From positions 2,635,001-2,699,000 of the forward strand of contig CP018226.1 of the NCBI GenBank assembly GCA_016865015.1: DNA of 64,000 nt, read 5' to 3'. Below the pieces are notes generated by a model. It ran no database searches and was not told the origin of the DNA. It saw nothing but the letters and a program-made list of their open reading frames with translations. This document shows positions 45,684 through 55,270 of the stretch, piece after piece. Within the stretch, counting starts at the first letter, position 1. Each line of letters opens with the position of its first letter. The translations under genes were made by a program, and so were the position numbers. The stretch comes from Rhizobiales bacterium IMCC20636 (GTDB taxonomy: Bacteria > Pseudomonadota > Alphaproteobacteria > Rhizobiales > GCA-2746425).

Positions 45684-46637
45684 ATGACGAAAAAAACAAT
45701 TATCGGGGCCATTTTGGCCACCGCATTAGCAACAACGCTTGCAACCGCTCAAGATTACCCAACCAAATCAGTCGACTACATCATCCCGTTTGGCCCTGGT
45801 GGCGAATCGGATGTGACGGCGCGTTTTCAGCAGTCTTACTTCAAAGACAAGTTTGGCCAGGATCTTGTGGTTTCCTACAAGCCAGGTGGCGGTGGTGCTG
45901 TCGGTTGGTCCCAACTGAATGGCATGGCTGGCGACGGTCATACAATCATGGGCATCAATCTGCCCCATATCATTGTGAAGCCAGAGCAAGGTGATGTTGG
46001 GTTCAAAACCGACGACATCACTGCAATCTACATGTTTCACTACACACCTGATGCTATTGTCGTGAATGCTGAAAGTGACTTTCAGTCACTGCAGGATTTG
46101 ATTGACTATGCGAAGGCAAATCCAAGAAAAACGACCTTTTCCGGTTCTGGCAAGGGGACAGCAAACCATCTTGCGCAAGTCATTTTCGATGGTTTGGCAG
46201 ACATCAACACAACCTATGTGTCGTTCCAGGGAACTGGTGCTGCTGTGACTGCACTGCTCGGCGACCAGGTTGTGGCCGAATGGGGCTATACAACTGTTGG
46301 CGCAACCCAGGGCGACAAGGTCCGCATGCTTGCTGTCGCCATGGAAGAACGCCACCCGGCTTTCCCTGATGTGCCGACCTTCCGTGAACTCGGATTCGAC
46401 ATGGTTTCGGGCGCCTATCGTGGCATCGCGGTTCCGAAGTCAACGCCGGAAGACGTGCGTATGAAACTCTCCGACATGATCCGCGAAATCAACGCTGATC
46501 CGGCTTTCCGGAAGCAGATGCTGGATGGTGGTTTCGCCCTGTCAGAAGTTGGATATGGCGAAGAAATGGATGCCTTCATGGCTGCCAAATCCAAAGAATA
46601 TATTGCTGCCGCGAAAAGCGCCGGCGTTATTGACTAA
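45684..46637 (+). CDS. Tripartite tricarboxylate transporter substrate-binding protein (TctC/Bug family)
   Basis: 317 residues from the ATG at 45684 with GGGAGAAAC upstream; a longer frame from 45537 overlaps the VTT gene region and lacks a signal. The signal peptide is 'IIGAILATALATTLATAQ'. Bug-fold markers: 'DYPTKSVDYIIPFGPGGESD', 'PGGGGAVGWSQL', 'YAKANPRKTTFSGSGKGTANH', 'PDVPTFRELGFDMVSG'. It captures a carboxylate in the periplasm for the fused TctA-TctB membrane protein encoded next. Confidence 0.94.
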   Translation: MTKKTIIGAILATALATTLATAQDYPTKSVDYIIPFGPGGESDVTARFQQSYFKDKFGQDLVVSYKPGGGGAVGWSQLNGMAGDGHTIMGINLPHIIVKPEQGDVGFKTDDITAIYMFHYTPDAIVVNAESDFQSLQDLIDYAKANPRKTTFSGSGKGTANHLAQVIFDGLADINTTYVSFQGTGAAVTALLGDQVVAEWGYTTVGATQGDKVRMLAVAMEERHPAFPDVPTFRELGFDMVSGAYRGIAVPKSTPEDVRMKLSDMIREINADPAFRKQMLDGGFALSEVGYGEEMDAFMAAKSKEYIAAAKSAGVID

Positions 46638-46643
46638 ACTGAA

Positions 46644-46670
46644 TGCGTGCGGCCGCAGCGGTCGCACGCA
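46644..46670 (+). promoter_or_regulatory. Intercistronic hairpin between tctC-like and tctAB-like genes
   Basis: TGCGTGCGGCCGC and GCGGTCGCACGCA form an almost perfect 13-bp inverted repeat (one G-U pair; the innermost pairs must open to make a loop) 6 nt after the binding-protein stop. No T-run follows. As at 5651-5676, this placement suggests mRNA stabilisation or attenuation to keep the binding protein in excess. Confidence 0.55.
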
Positions 46671-46709
46671 CTCCAGTCCTTCTGACACCACCTTTTCCAG
46701 AGAGATACG

Positions 46710-48677
46710 ATGCTTGAACACCTGATGTCGGCATTTTCGCCCTTGAACATCTTTCTGGCGCTTTTGGGCGTGGCTGCCGGTACCATCATCGGTTCCATTC
46801 CCGGGCTGACAGCAACCATGGCAGTTGCTGTTCTTGTACCAATCACATTTTCCATGCAGCCGGATTCAGCCCTTATTCTAATGGGTGCGATCTACACCGG
46901 AGCGATCTATGGCGGTGCTTATGCTGCGATCCTGCTCAACACACCGGGAACACCCTCGGCGATTGCCACCACGTTTGATGGTTATCCAATGGCAAAGCGC
47001 GGTGACGGCGATCTGGCGATTTCTCTGGCCTGCCTTGCCAGCGTTTTTGGTGGCCTTGTCGGCGCCCTGGCACTGCTGCTTCTGGCGCCTCCGCTGGCCG
47101 ATGCGGCCCTTGCTTTCGGACCGGTTGAGTATTTCTGGCTGGCCGTCTTTGGACTGTCGCTGATCGCGGCCCTGTCTGAGGGAGAGTTTCTGAAAGGGGT
47201 CATTGCGGCCTGTTTTGGGTTGCTGCTTGCCATGATCGGCATTTCTGAAACCAGTGCCGAGGTGCGGTTCACATTTGGGTCAAACACGTTGCTGGGCGGC
47301 ATTGAAGTCGTCTCTGCCTTGATCGGCCTGTATTGCATACCGGTGCTGATTGACCTTGTCGCAACGCCCGACAGGCATTTGAATCCCGCTGAAACTCAGC
47401 GCGGGTTCAGACTGGTGGAAGCTGTCGCGACCATGCTCAAGAACAAATGGAATGTGCTGCGCAGTTCGCTTATCGGCACTTTTGTCGGAGCATTGCCTGG
47501 CGCTGGTGGATCGATTGCGGGCCTCGTCGCCTATTCTGAAGCCCGAAGATCATCAAAGACACCTGCCGATTATGGCAAAGGCGAACCGGGCGGCGTCATC
47601 GCAACGGAATCTGCCAACAATGCCACCGTTGGCGGCGGCTTCATACCGACACTCGTGCTGGGCATTCCGGGAACGCCTCCGGATGCGGTGATCCTTGGCG
47701 CCTTGCTGGTGCAGGGCGTGCGCACTGGGCCAACCCTGTTTTCAGATGGCGCAAATATTGTCTACACCTTTATTTTCGGCCTGCTGCTGGCAACAATCCT
47801 GATGCTCCCTGTTGGCTTACTTATTGGGCGTTTCGCATATGGTGCGATCGTGCGTGCTCCAAAATCTGCATTGGTTCCGATTGTGGCCTTCATGACAGTT
47901 ATCGGATCCTTTGCCATTCGCAACAGCCTGTCTGATGTAGGGATCATGATCGTTCTGGGCATCATTGGCTGGATCGCTTCAAAGCGCGGATTTTCGGTAT
48001 CTCCAATTGTACTTGGTCTCATTCTGGGCCGGATTGCGGAACAGGGATTTGTGCAAGGCTGGACAATTGGAGACGCGCTTGGAGATTTGTGGGGTCAGTT
48101 CTTTGGACGCCCCCTGTCTCTCATCATCATTGCGATGACACTTTTGACTTTCATCTATCCATTCATGCCACAACTCAAAGCACTCGTTTCAAAATCCGCT
48201 GCAGGTGAAAAACGACAATCGGTTCGCGCGTCTGGTGGAGCGGTCGCCAGAGATGTCATTTCCTTCGGCGTTTTCGGATTGGTGGCCGCTGTCGCCATCT
48301 ACCAGTCCGGATCACTCAATGCTGAAGCAGCTGTGTTTCCGCGAACGATCGCCATTGGAATGGTCGTGTTCATAGCGATTGCGTTTATACGGCTCATACT
48401 GACCCGGGATGTGAAGGAATTGCCAAGTCCCGGTTCAGTCACGCGCCGCGTTTCCGTGCCGGTGATCATGATGGCTGCCGTTCTGCTGATACCGGTTCTG
48501 GGTTTCGGCCTCGCCGGTGCCCTGATGGGGCTGGCGCTCATTGCAGCAGCCCAGTATGAACGCCTGAAAGCAAAACCCATGCTGATACTTGCTGTCAGCG
48601 TGGTGGTGGTGATTTTTCTGTTCAGCTTTGGATTCAAGGATATTCTTGGTGTGCCATTGCCAGGCGGTATGTTCTAA
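46710..48677 (+). CDS. Fused TctA-TctB membrane subunit of a tripartite tricarboxylate transporter
   Basis: 655 residues; GAGAGATACG precedes the ATG. Residues 1-500 are TctA: 'GVAAGTIIGSIPGLTATMAV', 'GGAYAAILLNTPGTPSAIAT', and the repeated 'PTLVLGIPGTPPDAVILGAL' pore loops. After a hydrophilic linker near 490-510 ('SKSAAGEKRQSVRASGG') a second domain of about 145 residues with four helices has the TctB pattern ('SLNAEAAVFPRTIAIGMVV', 'LLIPVLGFGLAGALMGLAL'). TctA and TctB are normally separate proteins; here one polypeptide supplies both and no separate tctB gene is present. Sodium-coupled carboxylate uptake is the family role. Confidence 0.92.
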   Translation: MLEHLMSAFSPLNIFLALLGVAAGTIIGSIPGLTATMAVAVLVPITFSMQPDSALILMGAIYTGAIYGGAYAAILLNTPGTPSAIATTFDGYPMAKRGDGDLAISLACLASVFGGLVGALALLLLAPPLADAALAFGPVEYFWLAVFGLSLIAALSEGEFLKGVIAACFGLLLAMIGISETSAEVRFTFGSNTLLGGIEVVSALIGLYCIPVLIDLVATPDRHLNPAETQRGFRLVEAVATMLKNKWNVLRSSLIGTFVGALPGAGGSIAGLVAYSEARRSSKTPADYGKGEPGGVIATESANNATVGGGFIPTLVLGIPGTPPDAVILGALLVQGVRTGPTLFSDGANIVYTFIFGLLLATILMLPVGLLIGRFAYGAIVRAPKSALVPIVAFMTVIGSFAIRNSLSDVGIMIVLGIIGWIASKRGFSVSPIVLGLILGRIAEQGFVQGWTIGDALGDLWGQFFGRPLSLIIIAMTLLTFIYPFMPQLKALVSKSAAGEKRQSVRASGGAVARDVISFGVFGLVAAVAIYQSGSLNAEAAVFPRTIAIGMVVFIAIAFIRLILTRDVKELPSPGSVTRRVSVPVIMMAAVLLIPVLGFGLAGALMGLALIAAAQYERLKAKPMLILAVSVVVVIFLFSFGFKDILGVPLPGGMF

Positions 48678-48702
48678 AATCGCCTCGGCATTGCGAAATA
48701 GC

Positions 48703-50250
48703 TCAGTCGAAATCGACCTCAACCTCGACTGCATAGTCGAGGCTGCCCAGCTTTGCCAATTGCCTGACACGGTTTGACAGACGGGGGCCCATCAAGTCTT
48801 GAAGATCGGTCGGAAGCGTCAGCAACAGGCCGTCTTCTTCCTTCGTCAGCTTCACCCGGTCCATGACGCCAGGCATCCCCGCTGATACAAGCATGGCAAC
48901 GCGAATTGAGAGCGCCAAAGCGCGGGCGCGCAGATCATGGCGCTCGCCAGCCATCTCTTTCAGCTTTGGACTGAGTTCATTGCTGCTGCTGCCAGAATGG
49001 CGATAAAAGTTGGAGAGCGCCAGATAAGCGCGCCCGGGATGATCAATACCAACAAAGGCAGCGTGTGCGACAATGTTGAGGCTTTGCTCTCCCCGATAAT
49101 CGGGGTGCGCGCGCCAACCAATGTCTGCCAACAGGCAGGCCGCTATCCGCAGACGGGTTTCATCTGCAGTTTCATCCAGTCCCAGAACTTCAAAAACGGT
49201 CTCCGACCATGCACAGAGTTCTTCGGCGTGTTCAGGTGAACGGGCGCGCAAGACAGCCAATTCGCGGGAGGCCGAGATCAATGGATCACGACTCTGCTCG
49301 GCGGCATCCAGCATCTGATAGAGATGCCCTTCCCGCACACCAATGGCAGAGAACGCCACTTCTTTCGCCTGAGTTAGTTTCAGGGTCTGAGCCAGCAACA
49401 TAGCACCATAGGGCAGCAAGGGGCGGCGTGCTCTTGACACAAAACCTATGCCATCCAGATCCTGACTATCCGTTTTTATGACGTCCTCACAAAAGGCAAT
49501 CATATCGGCTGCGGACACACGAAAATCATGCATGACAAGAAGTGGGTAGTCGATATGATGCATATAGAGGCGTCCAATAGCCCGCCATGTGCCGCCAACA
49601 GCGTAGAAGATGCGACCCACGCCCTGGGCCAGCAAACTTGCCTCGGACAGGCGCTGTTTGGTCAGTTTCGCGGCCACAGCAACGTCATCATGCGCATCGG
49701 TCTGCAGCCGCAGCCCGCCCAATGGCAGGGTGATTCCAGAGCCGATATTTGTGCCCTTCACATCGACAAATTCCAGGCTGCCGCCGCCCATATCGCCCAT
49801 AATTCCATCAGCGTTGTGAAAACCGGAAATGATGGCGAGAGCGGATCGGTGTGCCTCCTGACGACCCGTCAGGACTTCCACTTCACTGCCAAGCTGGGTG
49901 CGGACCTGTTCAAGAAACTCGGCACCGTTTTCGGCCTCACGAGCAGCGGCTGTCGCAATAATCTCAAGCTGTTTGACGCCAATCTGTTCACAAAGAATGC
50001 GAAACCGGCGCATTGCGGCCAGTGCCAGATTGACGCTTTCTTCGTCCAAAAACCCTGTCTCGGCAACACTGCGACCCAGACCACACAGGACCTTTTCATT
50101 GAAAAATACGGATGGAGATCGGGTCAGCCGCTCATAGACGACAAGTCGCACCGAGTTGGATCCGATATCGATCACGGCAACAGGGCCGAAGCCTGGAAGG
50201 CGCCCCTGAGCGATGGTCGGCGGTGTGTCTGGCGTGGAGTCGGCCATCAT
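48703..50250 (-). CDS. ppx: Ppx/GppA family exopolyphosphatase
   Basis: 515 residues. ASKHA-fold phosphatase: phosphate-1 loop 'VAVIDIGSNSVRLVVYE', 'ATAAAREAENGAEFLEQV', phosphate-2 region 'MGDMGGGSLEFVDVKG'. The C-terminal half (about 320-515) is an HD-like helical domain ('LLADIGWRAHPDYRGEQSL'). It trims polyphosphate or hydrolyses pppGpp. It follows ppk by 54 nt on the same strand, so synthesis and breakdown of polyphosphate are linked. Confidence 0.93.
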   Translation of the reverse strand: MMADSTPDTPPTIAQGRLPGFGPVAVIDIGSNSVRLVVYERLTRSPSVFFNEKVLCGLGRSVAETGFLDEESVNLALAAMRRFRILCEQIGVKQLEIIATAAAREAENGAEFLEQVRTQLGSEVEVLTGRQEAHRSALAIISGFHNADGIMGDMGGGSLEFVDVKGTNIGSGITLPLGGLRLQTDAHDDVAVAAKLTKQRLSEASLLAQGVGRIFYAVGGTWRAIGRLYMHHIDYPLLVMHDFRVSAADMIAFCEDVIKTDSQDLDGIGFVSRARRPLLPYGAMLLAQTLKLTQAKEVAFSAIGVREGHLYQMLDAAEQSRDPLISASRELAVLRARSPEHAEELCAWSETVFEVLGLDETADETRLRIAACLLADIGWRAHPDYRGEQSLNIVAHAAFVGIDHPGRAYLALSNFYRHSGSSSNELSPKLKEMAGERHDLRARALALSIRVAMLVSAGMPGVMDRVKLTKEEDGLLLTLPTDLQDLMGPRLSNRVRQLAKLGSLDYAVEVEVDFD

Positions 50251-50304
50251 GTCCCCGCCCCCTCAGCCGGTTCAACGCATTTTGATGCAGCCCGAAGAGG
50301 CTAT

Positions 50305-52575
50305 TCAGGATTTGGACTTTGCTTTGGACTTACTGCGTTTGGCAAGCGATTTCGGTGGATTTTTCTTAAGCGATTTGCCCCGGCCCGACAAGCTTGGATT
50401 CGTCAGGAAATGGTTGTGCAGGTTAAAAGGCTCCTCGCCGTCTTCCGGCTTCATGCGTCGGGAAGACCCGTCGGACAGTATTTCCCAACTTTGTTGATTG
50501 TCGCGCAGATTGGCAACCATGATCTGATCAATGATCTGATCATGCACCGTTGGATTGGTGATCGGGACCATTGTTTCCACCCGCCTATCGAGATTGCGCG
50601 GCATGAAATCGGCTGATCCAATATAGACAATCGCGTCATTTGACGGCAGGCCCTTGCCATTGCCAAAACACACGATGCGACTGTGTTCGAGGAATCGACC
50701 GACGATCGACTTAACGCGAATATTTTCAGAAATACCGGCCACTTGCGGGCGCAGACAGCAAATCCCCCGAATCACCAAATCAATTTTCACGCCGGCCTGA
50801 CTGGCCCTGTAAAAGGCATCGATAATCTGTGGGTCGACGAGAGAATTCATCTTGATCCAAATCTGGGCTGGCTTGCCTGCCTTGGCATGAGCGATTTCCT
50901 GCTCGATGTGAGACAGCATCCTGTCGCGCAGTGAATAGGGTGAAACCGCCAGACGTTCCACATCCTGTGGGCGTGCATAGCCAGTGATGAAGTTGAACAC
51001 CCGCGCGGCATCACGCGCCAAAACCGGATCATCCGTAAAATAAGATAGATCTGTGTAGACCTTGGCCGTAATCGGGTGGTAATTGCCGGTTCCGAAATGG
51101 CAATAGGTACGCATCTGCCCGTCTTCACGCCGGATCACAAGTGACATTTTGGCATGGGTTTTCAATTCCAGAAAGCCGTAGACAACCTGAACGCCAGCGC
51201 GCTCCAGATCGCGCGCCCAACGAATGTTTGCTTCCTCATCAAACCGCGCCCGCAACTCAACAAGAGCTGTGACTGATTTGCCGGCTTCAGCCGCTTCGAC
51301 AAGAGCGCTTACAATCGGGCTGTTATTTGAGGTGCGATACAGCGTCTGCTTGATTGCAACCACGTCAGGATCATGCGCTGCCTGATTCAGGAATTGCAGA
51401 ACGACATCGAAACTCTCATAGGGATGATGAACAACCAGATCTTTTTCACGTATGGCACCAAAACAATCTCCGCCATGTTCCCGGATGCGTTCTGGAAAGC
51501 GGACCGCCGGTTTTCGAAATAGCAATCTCGGCAAATCCAGTCTGACCAATTGTGTCAGATCACTCAGTGCCATCAGACCTTCTGTAACAACCACATCGTC
51601 CGAGCTGACATGCAAGGCTTCAGCGACAAACTTCCTGAGATTTTCCGGAAACCCCCGGCTCAGCTCCAGGCGGATCACAGACCCACGCCGGCGGCGCTTC
51701 AAGGCGGTCTCAAACAGCCTCACCAGATCCTCGGCCTCTTCCTCAATTTCCATTTCAGAATCACGAATGATCCGGAAGGCACCTTTGGACAGGACCGAAT
51801 AACCGGGGAACAGACGTGAGATAAACAGGCCGATGACGTCTTCCAGCGCAACAAATCGTACGGTGCCATCTGTATTGCTGGGCAATTGCACAAACCGGCT
51901 GATGGCGCCAGGCACACGCAACAATCCGGTCATTGCCTTGTATCGGCTGCTTGGCGTGGCTGTTGCCTGCAATTGCAGAACCAGCGAGAATCCGAGGTTT
52001 GGGATGAATGGAAACGGATGTGCGGGATCAATTGCAAGGGGCGTCAGAACAGGAAAAATATTCTCACTGAAATAGGTATCCAGCCATTGCAAATCCTCAG
52101 TTGGCAGCGCGTCCGGCGACAGCAGAAACACACCATTGCTTTCCAGTTCCTTGCGCAATTTATCGAAAGTTGTCTGCTGATTGAGGACCAGTTCTTCAAC
52201 GGCCTTCGATAATTGTTCCAATTGCTGCGTTGGTGTCAGACCATCGGCACTTAGTGTTTTGATCCCCTCGCGTTGCTGACCTTTCAGTCCTGCAACACGG
52301 ACCATGAAAAACTCATTGAGATTGTCACCTGATATGGACAGAAAACGCAATCGTTCCAACAATGGGTGAGCCGAATTATCCGCCTCTTCCAGGACCCGAC
52401 TGTTAAAGCCAAGCCAGGATAATTCCCGGTTTACGAAGCGCGCCGGGTCTTTCATCAGCTTGGCGTTGAGTTTTAAGGGCGTGCTTCCAGCAGAGGGCTT
52501 GGGTGGCTGAAGTTCCGTCTGAATGTTCAACGCATCAGCATTTTCAAACTTTTCATCCATCGAAGCTTTTACCAT
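50305..52575 (-). CDS. ppk: Polyphosphate kinase 1
   Basis: 756 residues; an alternative ATG at 52560 is in frame. Ppk1 reversibly polymerises the gamma phosphate of ATP. N-terminal domain '[19 protein letters not shown]', phosphorylated-histidine motif '[20 protein letters not shown]', '[18 protein letters not shown]', and C-terminal '[19 protein letters not shown]' with '[17 protein letters not shown]'. The extreme C-terminus is a lysine/serine tail ([15 protein letters not shown]). Gene order hdaA-ppk-ppx is common in alphaproteobacteria. Confidence 0.96.
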   Translation of the reverse strand: MVKASMDEKFENADALNIQTELQPPKPSAGSTPLKLNAKLMKDPARFVNRELSWLGFNSRVLEEADNSAHPLLERLRFLSISGDNLNEFFMVRVAGLKGQQREGIKTLSADGLTPTQQLEQLSKAVEELVLNQQTTFDKLRKELESNGVFLLSPDALPTEDLQWLDTYFSENIFPVLTPLAIDPAHPFPFIPNLGFSLVLQLQATATPSSRYKAMTGLLRVPGAISRFVQLPSNTDGTVRFVALEDVIGLFISRLFPGYSVLSKGAFRIIRDSEMEIEEEAEDLVRLFETALKRRRRGSVIRLELSRGFPENLRKFVAEALHVSSDDVVVTEGLMALSDLTQLVRLDLPRLLFRKPAVRFPERIREHGGDCFGAIREKDLVVHHPYESFDVVLQFLNQAAHDPDVVAIKQTLYRTSNNSPIVSALVEAAEAGKSVTALVELRARFDEEANIRWARDLERAGVQVVYGFLELKTHAKMSLVIRREDGQMRTYCHFGTGNYHPITAKVYTDLSYFTDDPVLARDAARVFNFITGYARPQDVERLAVSPYSLRDRMLSHIEQEIAHAKAGKPAQIWIKMNSLVDPQIIDAFYRASQAGVKIDLVIRGICCLRPQVAGISENIRVKSIVGRFLEHSRIVCFGNGKGLPSNDAIVYIGSADFMPRNLDRRVETMVPITNPTVHDQIIDQIMVANLRDNQQSWEILSDGSSRRMKPEDGEEPFNLHNHFLTNPSLSGRGKSLKKNPPKSLAKRSKSKAKSKS

Positions 52576-52709
52576 TTTCTGCTGTATCTGATTGTACCGA
52601 AACCCTGCTTATAAGCAGTTTTCCGTTCAATAATGTGACAAAGACAGTTCAAATTTGAATTATTTCGCAAACAGATCCAGCGAAGCTGCCAAACTCCTGC
52701 GAACAGGCG

Positions 52710-53372
52710 TCAGAGAATGTCTGCCGCCAATTGGCGGGTGATCGGGCGACCTTCTTCCAGAGACAGACGGTCCAGATCATTGACAACGCGACCGGCGGCA
52801 GACAGAGACCGTTCCATCCGAACGATAATGTAGTCCAGCACACGCGGTTCGATGGTCAATTGACGGTCTGCAAACAGTTTGACCATCACCTGACGCAGCA
52901 ATTGATCACCTGGCTCGTTCAACTCCAATGGATGCGCTGCCCGCAACCGGGAGCGCAGATCAGGCAGTGTGAGCGGCCAGGAATCCGGCCAGGAACGGCT
53001 TGTGATCAACATCGTTGTTGCACGCTCACGGACGTGGTTGAGCAGATGAAACATCCTGGTTTCGTCCAGTTGCACGCTATGAGCGTCCTCGACGATAACG
53101 GGCGTGTTGCCGAGGACCGGCAGGTCTTCGGGTTTGGGCAAATCGTCATTGGCCAGGAAAATTGCTCCTGATTGTTGGCTGTGAATTGCAGCCAGATGCG
53201 ATTTCCCGGACCCGACCGGTCCGGCCAGCACGACCACATTTGATGGCCAGTCAGGCCAGGACACAATCATGTCGAATGCAATGCGGTTGGTATCATCCCG
53301 AATGAAGTCATCGCGCGACATTGCTGACGCGATTGGCAGATCAAATGACATTTGTCTCGCCGAAGGAGCCAT
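52710..53372 (-). CDS. hdaA: DnaA-like regulatory ATPase HdaA (regulatory inactivation of DnaA)
   Basis: 220 residues, the size of Hda rather than DnaA: an AAA+ domain with no DNA-binding domain IV. N-terminal 'QMSFDLPIASAMSRDDFI' carries a QxSFDLP clamp-binding-like motif; Walker A 'LAGPVGSGKSHLAAI'; 'VIVEDAHSVQLDETRMFHLL' is the degenerate Walker B region; 'LRSRLRAAHPLELNEPGD' is the sensor/box VII area. With the DNA polymerase clamp it stimulates ATP hydrolysis by DnaA after initiation. It begins 2 nt after perM. Confidence 0.9.
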   Translation of the reverse strand: MAPSARQMSFDLPIASAMSRDDFIRDDTNRIAFDMIVSWPDWPSNVVVLAGPVGSGKSHLAAIHSQQSGAIFLANDDLPKPEDLPVLGNTPVIVEDAHSVQLDETRMFHLLNHVRERATTMLITSRSWPDSWPLTLPDLRSRLRAAHPLELNEPGDQLLRQVMVKLFADRQLTIEPRVLDYIIVRMERSLSAAGRVVNDLDRLSLEEGRPITRQLAADIL

Positions 53373-53374
53373 AT

Positions 53375-54469
53375 TTATTCGTCCTGCCCCGTATAGAATT
53401 TACTTTCAAGATATTGGTTGAGCGCAAACCGTACGAGAACTCCAACGGCTGCGGCCAGGGGAACCGCAACCAACAATCCCACGAAGCCGAACAGGGAGCC
53501 AAAAGCGAACAAGGCAAACATCAACCAGACAGGGTGCAACCCCACCGAGCGCCCCACAAGCCTTGGCTGCAGAACATTGCCCTCCAGAAACTGCCCTGCA
53601 CCAAAAATCACGGCGATCAGCGCAATCTGAATATAGTCGGGCCAGAATTGGACAAATGCAACGCCGATGGCCAGCAGAAATCCTGTAATTGACCCGACAT
53701 AGGGTATGAAACTCAACACGCCAGCGAGCAGGCCGATCAAAAGTCCAAAATTCAACCCGGCCAGACTGAGGCCGACTGCATAAAAGGTGCCGAGCAACAG
53801 GCAAACCAGCCCCTGCCCGCGCACAAAGCCCGCCAGCGCTGCGTTTATCTCTTTGGCAAGGCTGCGAATGATCGATGCATTATCGCGCGGCAACCAGGAA
53901 TTGACCTTGGCCACCATACGATCCCAATCGAACAGCAGGTAAAAAGCGACAACCGGCGTGACGATGAACAGACTTGCAATATCCAGAATGGCCTGACCGC
54001 CACTCCAGACAGACCGCAACAGCCCGGACAGCCACCCAGCGCCTTCTGTCAAAAGATCCGAGAAGGACTGCTGGACAGCGGTTCTGTCCTCGCCCACGAA
54101 CCGCTCCAGCCAGCCTGCATTGAACGCCGAGAGTTTCACCTGCAATTGCGAAACCAGACCTGGTAGCCTTTCGATGAAACTGGCCGTTTGTGCGCCCAGC
54201 AAAGGAATGATGATGATCAGGGCCAGCACAAAGATAATGAGAAACAGCACCAGAATGACGATTGTCGCCATCATCCGGCTGAAGCCGCGCCTTTCAAACC
54301 AGTCAGCCAGCGGATCCAGGCAAAAGGCCAAGCCCATGCCTGCGACGAAGGGCAGCAGGACCCCCCTGAACACATAGAGAAAGACAATAAGAAATGCCAA
54401 TGCAGCGAGCCAGAAATAGACGTGGGTTCGAAGTTTCACAGCGGCGTTTCCTGATTTCGTGGTTCTCAT
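53375..54469 (-). CDS. AI-2E/PerM-family membrane protein
   Basis: 364 residues with about eight helices in the AI-2E exporter/PerM pattern: two N-terminal helices, a hydrophilic helical region (about 95-155, 'FIERLPGLVSQLQVKLSAF'), then 'LLFDWDRMVAKVNSWLPRDN' and C-terminal helices with 'LLAGVLSFIPYVGSITGFLL' and 'GRSVGLHPVWLMFALFAFG'. Family members export AI-2 or act as ion transporters; the substrate cannot be read from sequence. Its position before hdaA is a conserved alphaproteobacterial arrangement. Confidence 0.92.
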   Translation of the reverse strand: MRTTKSGNAAVKLRTHVYFWLAALAFLIVFLYVFRGVLLPFVAGMGLAFCLDPLADWFERRGFSRMMATIVILVLFLIIFVLALIIIIPLLGAQTASFIERLPGLVSQLQVKLSAFNAGWLERFVGEDRTAVQQSFSDLLTEGAGWLSGLLRSVWSGGQAILDIASLFIVTPVVAFYLLFDWDRMVAKVNSWLPRDNASIIRSLAKEINAALAGFVRGQGLVCLLLGTFYAVGLSLAGLNFGLLIGLLAGVLSFIPYVGSITGFLLAIGVAFVQFWPDYIQIALIAVIFGAGQFLEGNVLQPRLVGRSVGLHPVWLMFALFAFGSLFGFVGLLVAVPLAAAVGVLVRFALNQYLESKFYTGQDE

Positions 54470-54560
54470 GGGCGCAAATCCCAGGGTCTGAAATAACAGT
54501 CTAGCATATGTAACCGGGTCTCAAAATCGGGATGTATCAGATTGAATTCAATATGCCACA

Positions 54561-55106
54561 CTAGGACTTCTTCTCGAATCTGGCCATATGGACAAACCAA
54601 TCGAGCAGATAGGCAAATGTTGACAAGAGTGTCAGTGTTGCGGTCAAAAACACGGTCAGCAATATAGCCAGCCCCAATTCCAGTTCAAAAGCCATCGCGG
54701 CCATGACCAGACAGACAAGCAGGATTTGCGCAACGGTGTTAGCCTTGCTGACCATCAGTGGTTTCATTGCAATCGGCTGATGCAAAACCCAACTCAGTAT
54801 CACCGCACCAACGATCAACAGATCACGGCTGATGACAAGGATCACCAGCCACAATGGCAGCAGCCCCTGAATTCCAAGTGTCAGAAACACAGTCACAAGC
54901 ATGACCTTGTCAGCAATGGGGTCCAGATAGGCTCCCAATTCTGTGGCCTGATTGAACTGTTTGGCAATGAAACCATCAATGCCGTCAGATAGGCCTGCCA
55001 GCAGAAACAACCAGAAGGCCAAAGAATATTGCTGAATGGTGATCAGCCATACAATCAACGGCACAGCGAGAAGCCGAAACACAGAAATCATATTCGGAAT
55101 GGTCAT
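54561..55106 (-). CDS. CDP-alcohol phosphatidyltransferase family protein (PgsA/cardiolipin-synthase-like)
   Basis: 181 residues, about five to six helices. The active-site signature D-G-x2-A-K-x8-G-x3-D-x3-D is present in 'DGFIAKQFNQATELG' plus 'AYLDPIADK', with 'TIPNMISVFRLLAVPLIVW' at the N-terminus. It makes a phospholipid from CDP-diacylglycerol and an alcohol, possibly glycerol-3-phosphate or phosphatidylglycerol. It precedes perM by 91 nt on the same strand. Confidence 0.92.
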   Translation of the reverse strand: MTIPNMISVFRLLAVPLIVWLITIQQYSLAFWLFLLAGLSDGIDGFIAKQFNQATELGAYLDPIADKVMLVTVFLTLGIQGLLPLWLVILVISRDLLIVGAVILSWVLHQPIAMKPLMVSKANTVAQILLVCLVMAAMAFELELGLAILLTVFLTATLTLLSTFAYLLDWFVHMARFEKKS

Positions 55107-55270
55107 GACACTACCTGATCCGGCTTGGGCCTTACGTCAGGGTGAAAATCTGACACTGCAGCTCATTTTACCGCACGAATGAGACAATTGGAACTGGCAA
55201 AGGCGATCCTGAACAATCAAGGCCATGACGCAGGATGCTGTGGCAATGCGGCTGAGGCAATTGCGATATA

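Noticed and set aside
49528-50616. 362-codon plus-strand frame opposite ppx and the end of ppk
   Set aside because: Long but antisense to two clearly identified genes; composition rich in His, Gln and Cys without domains.
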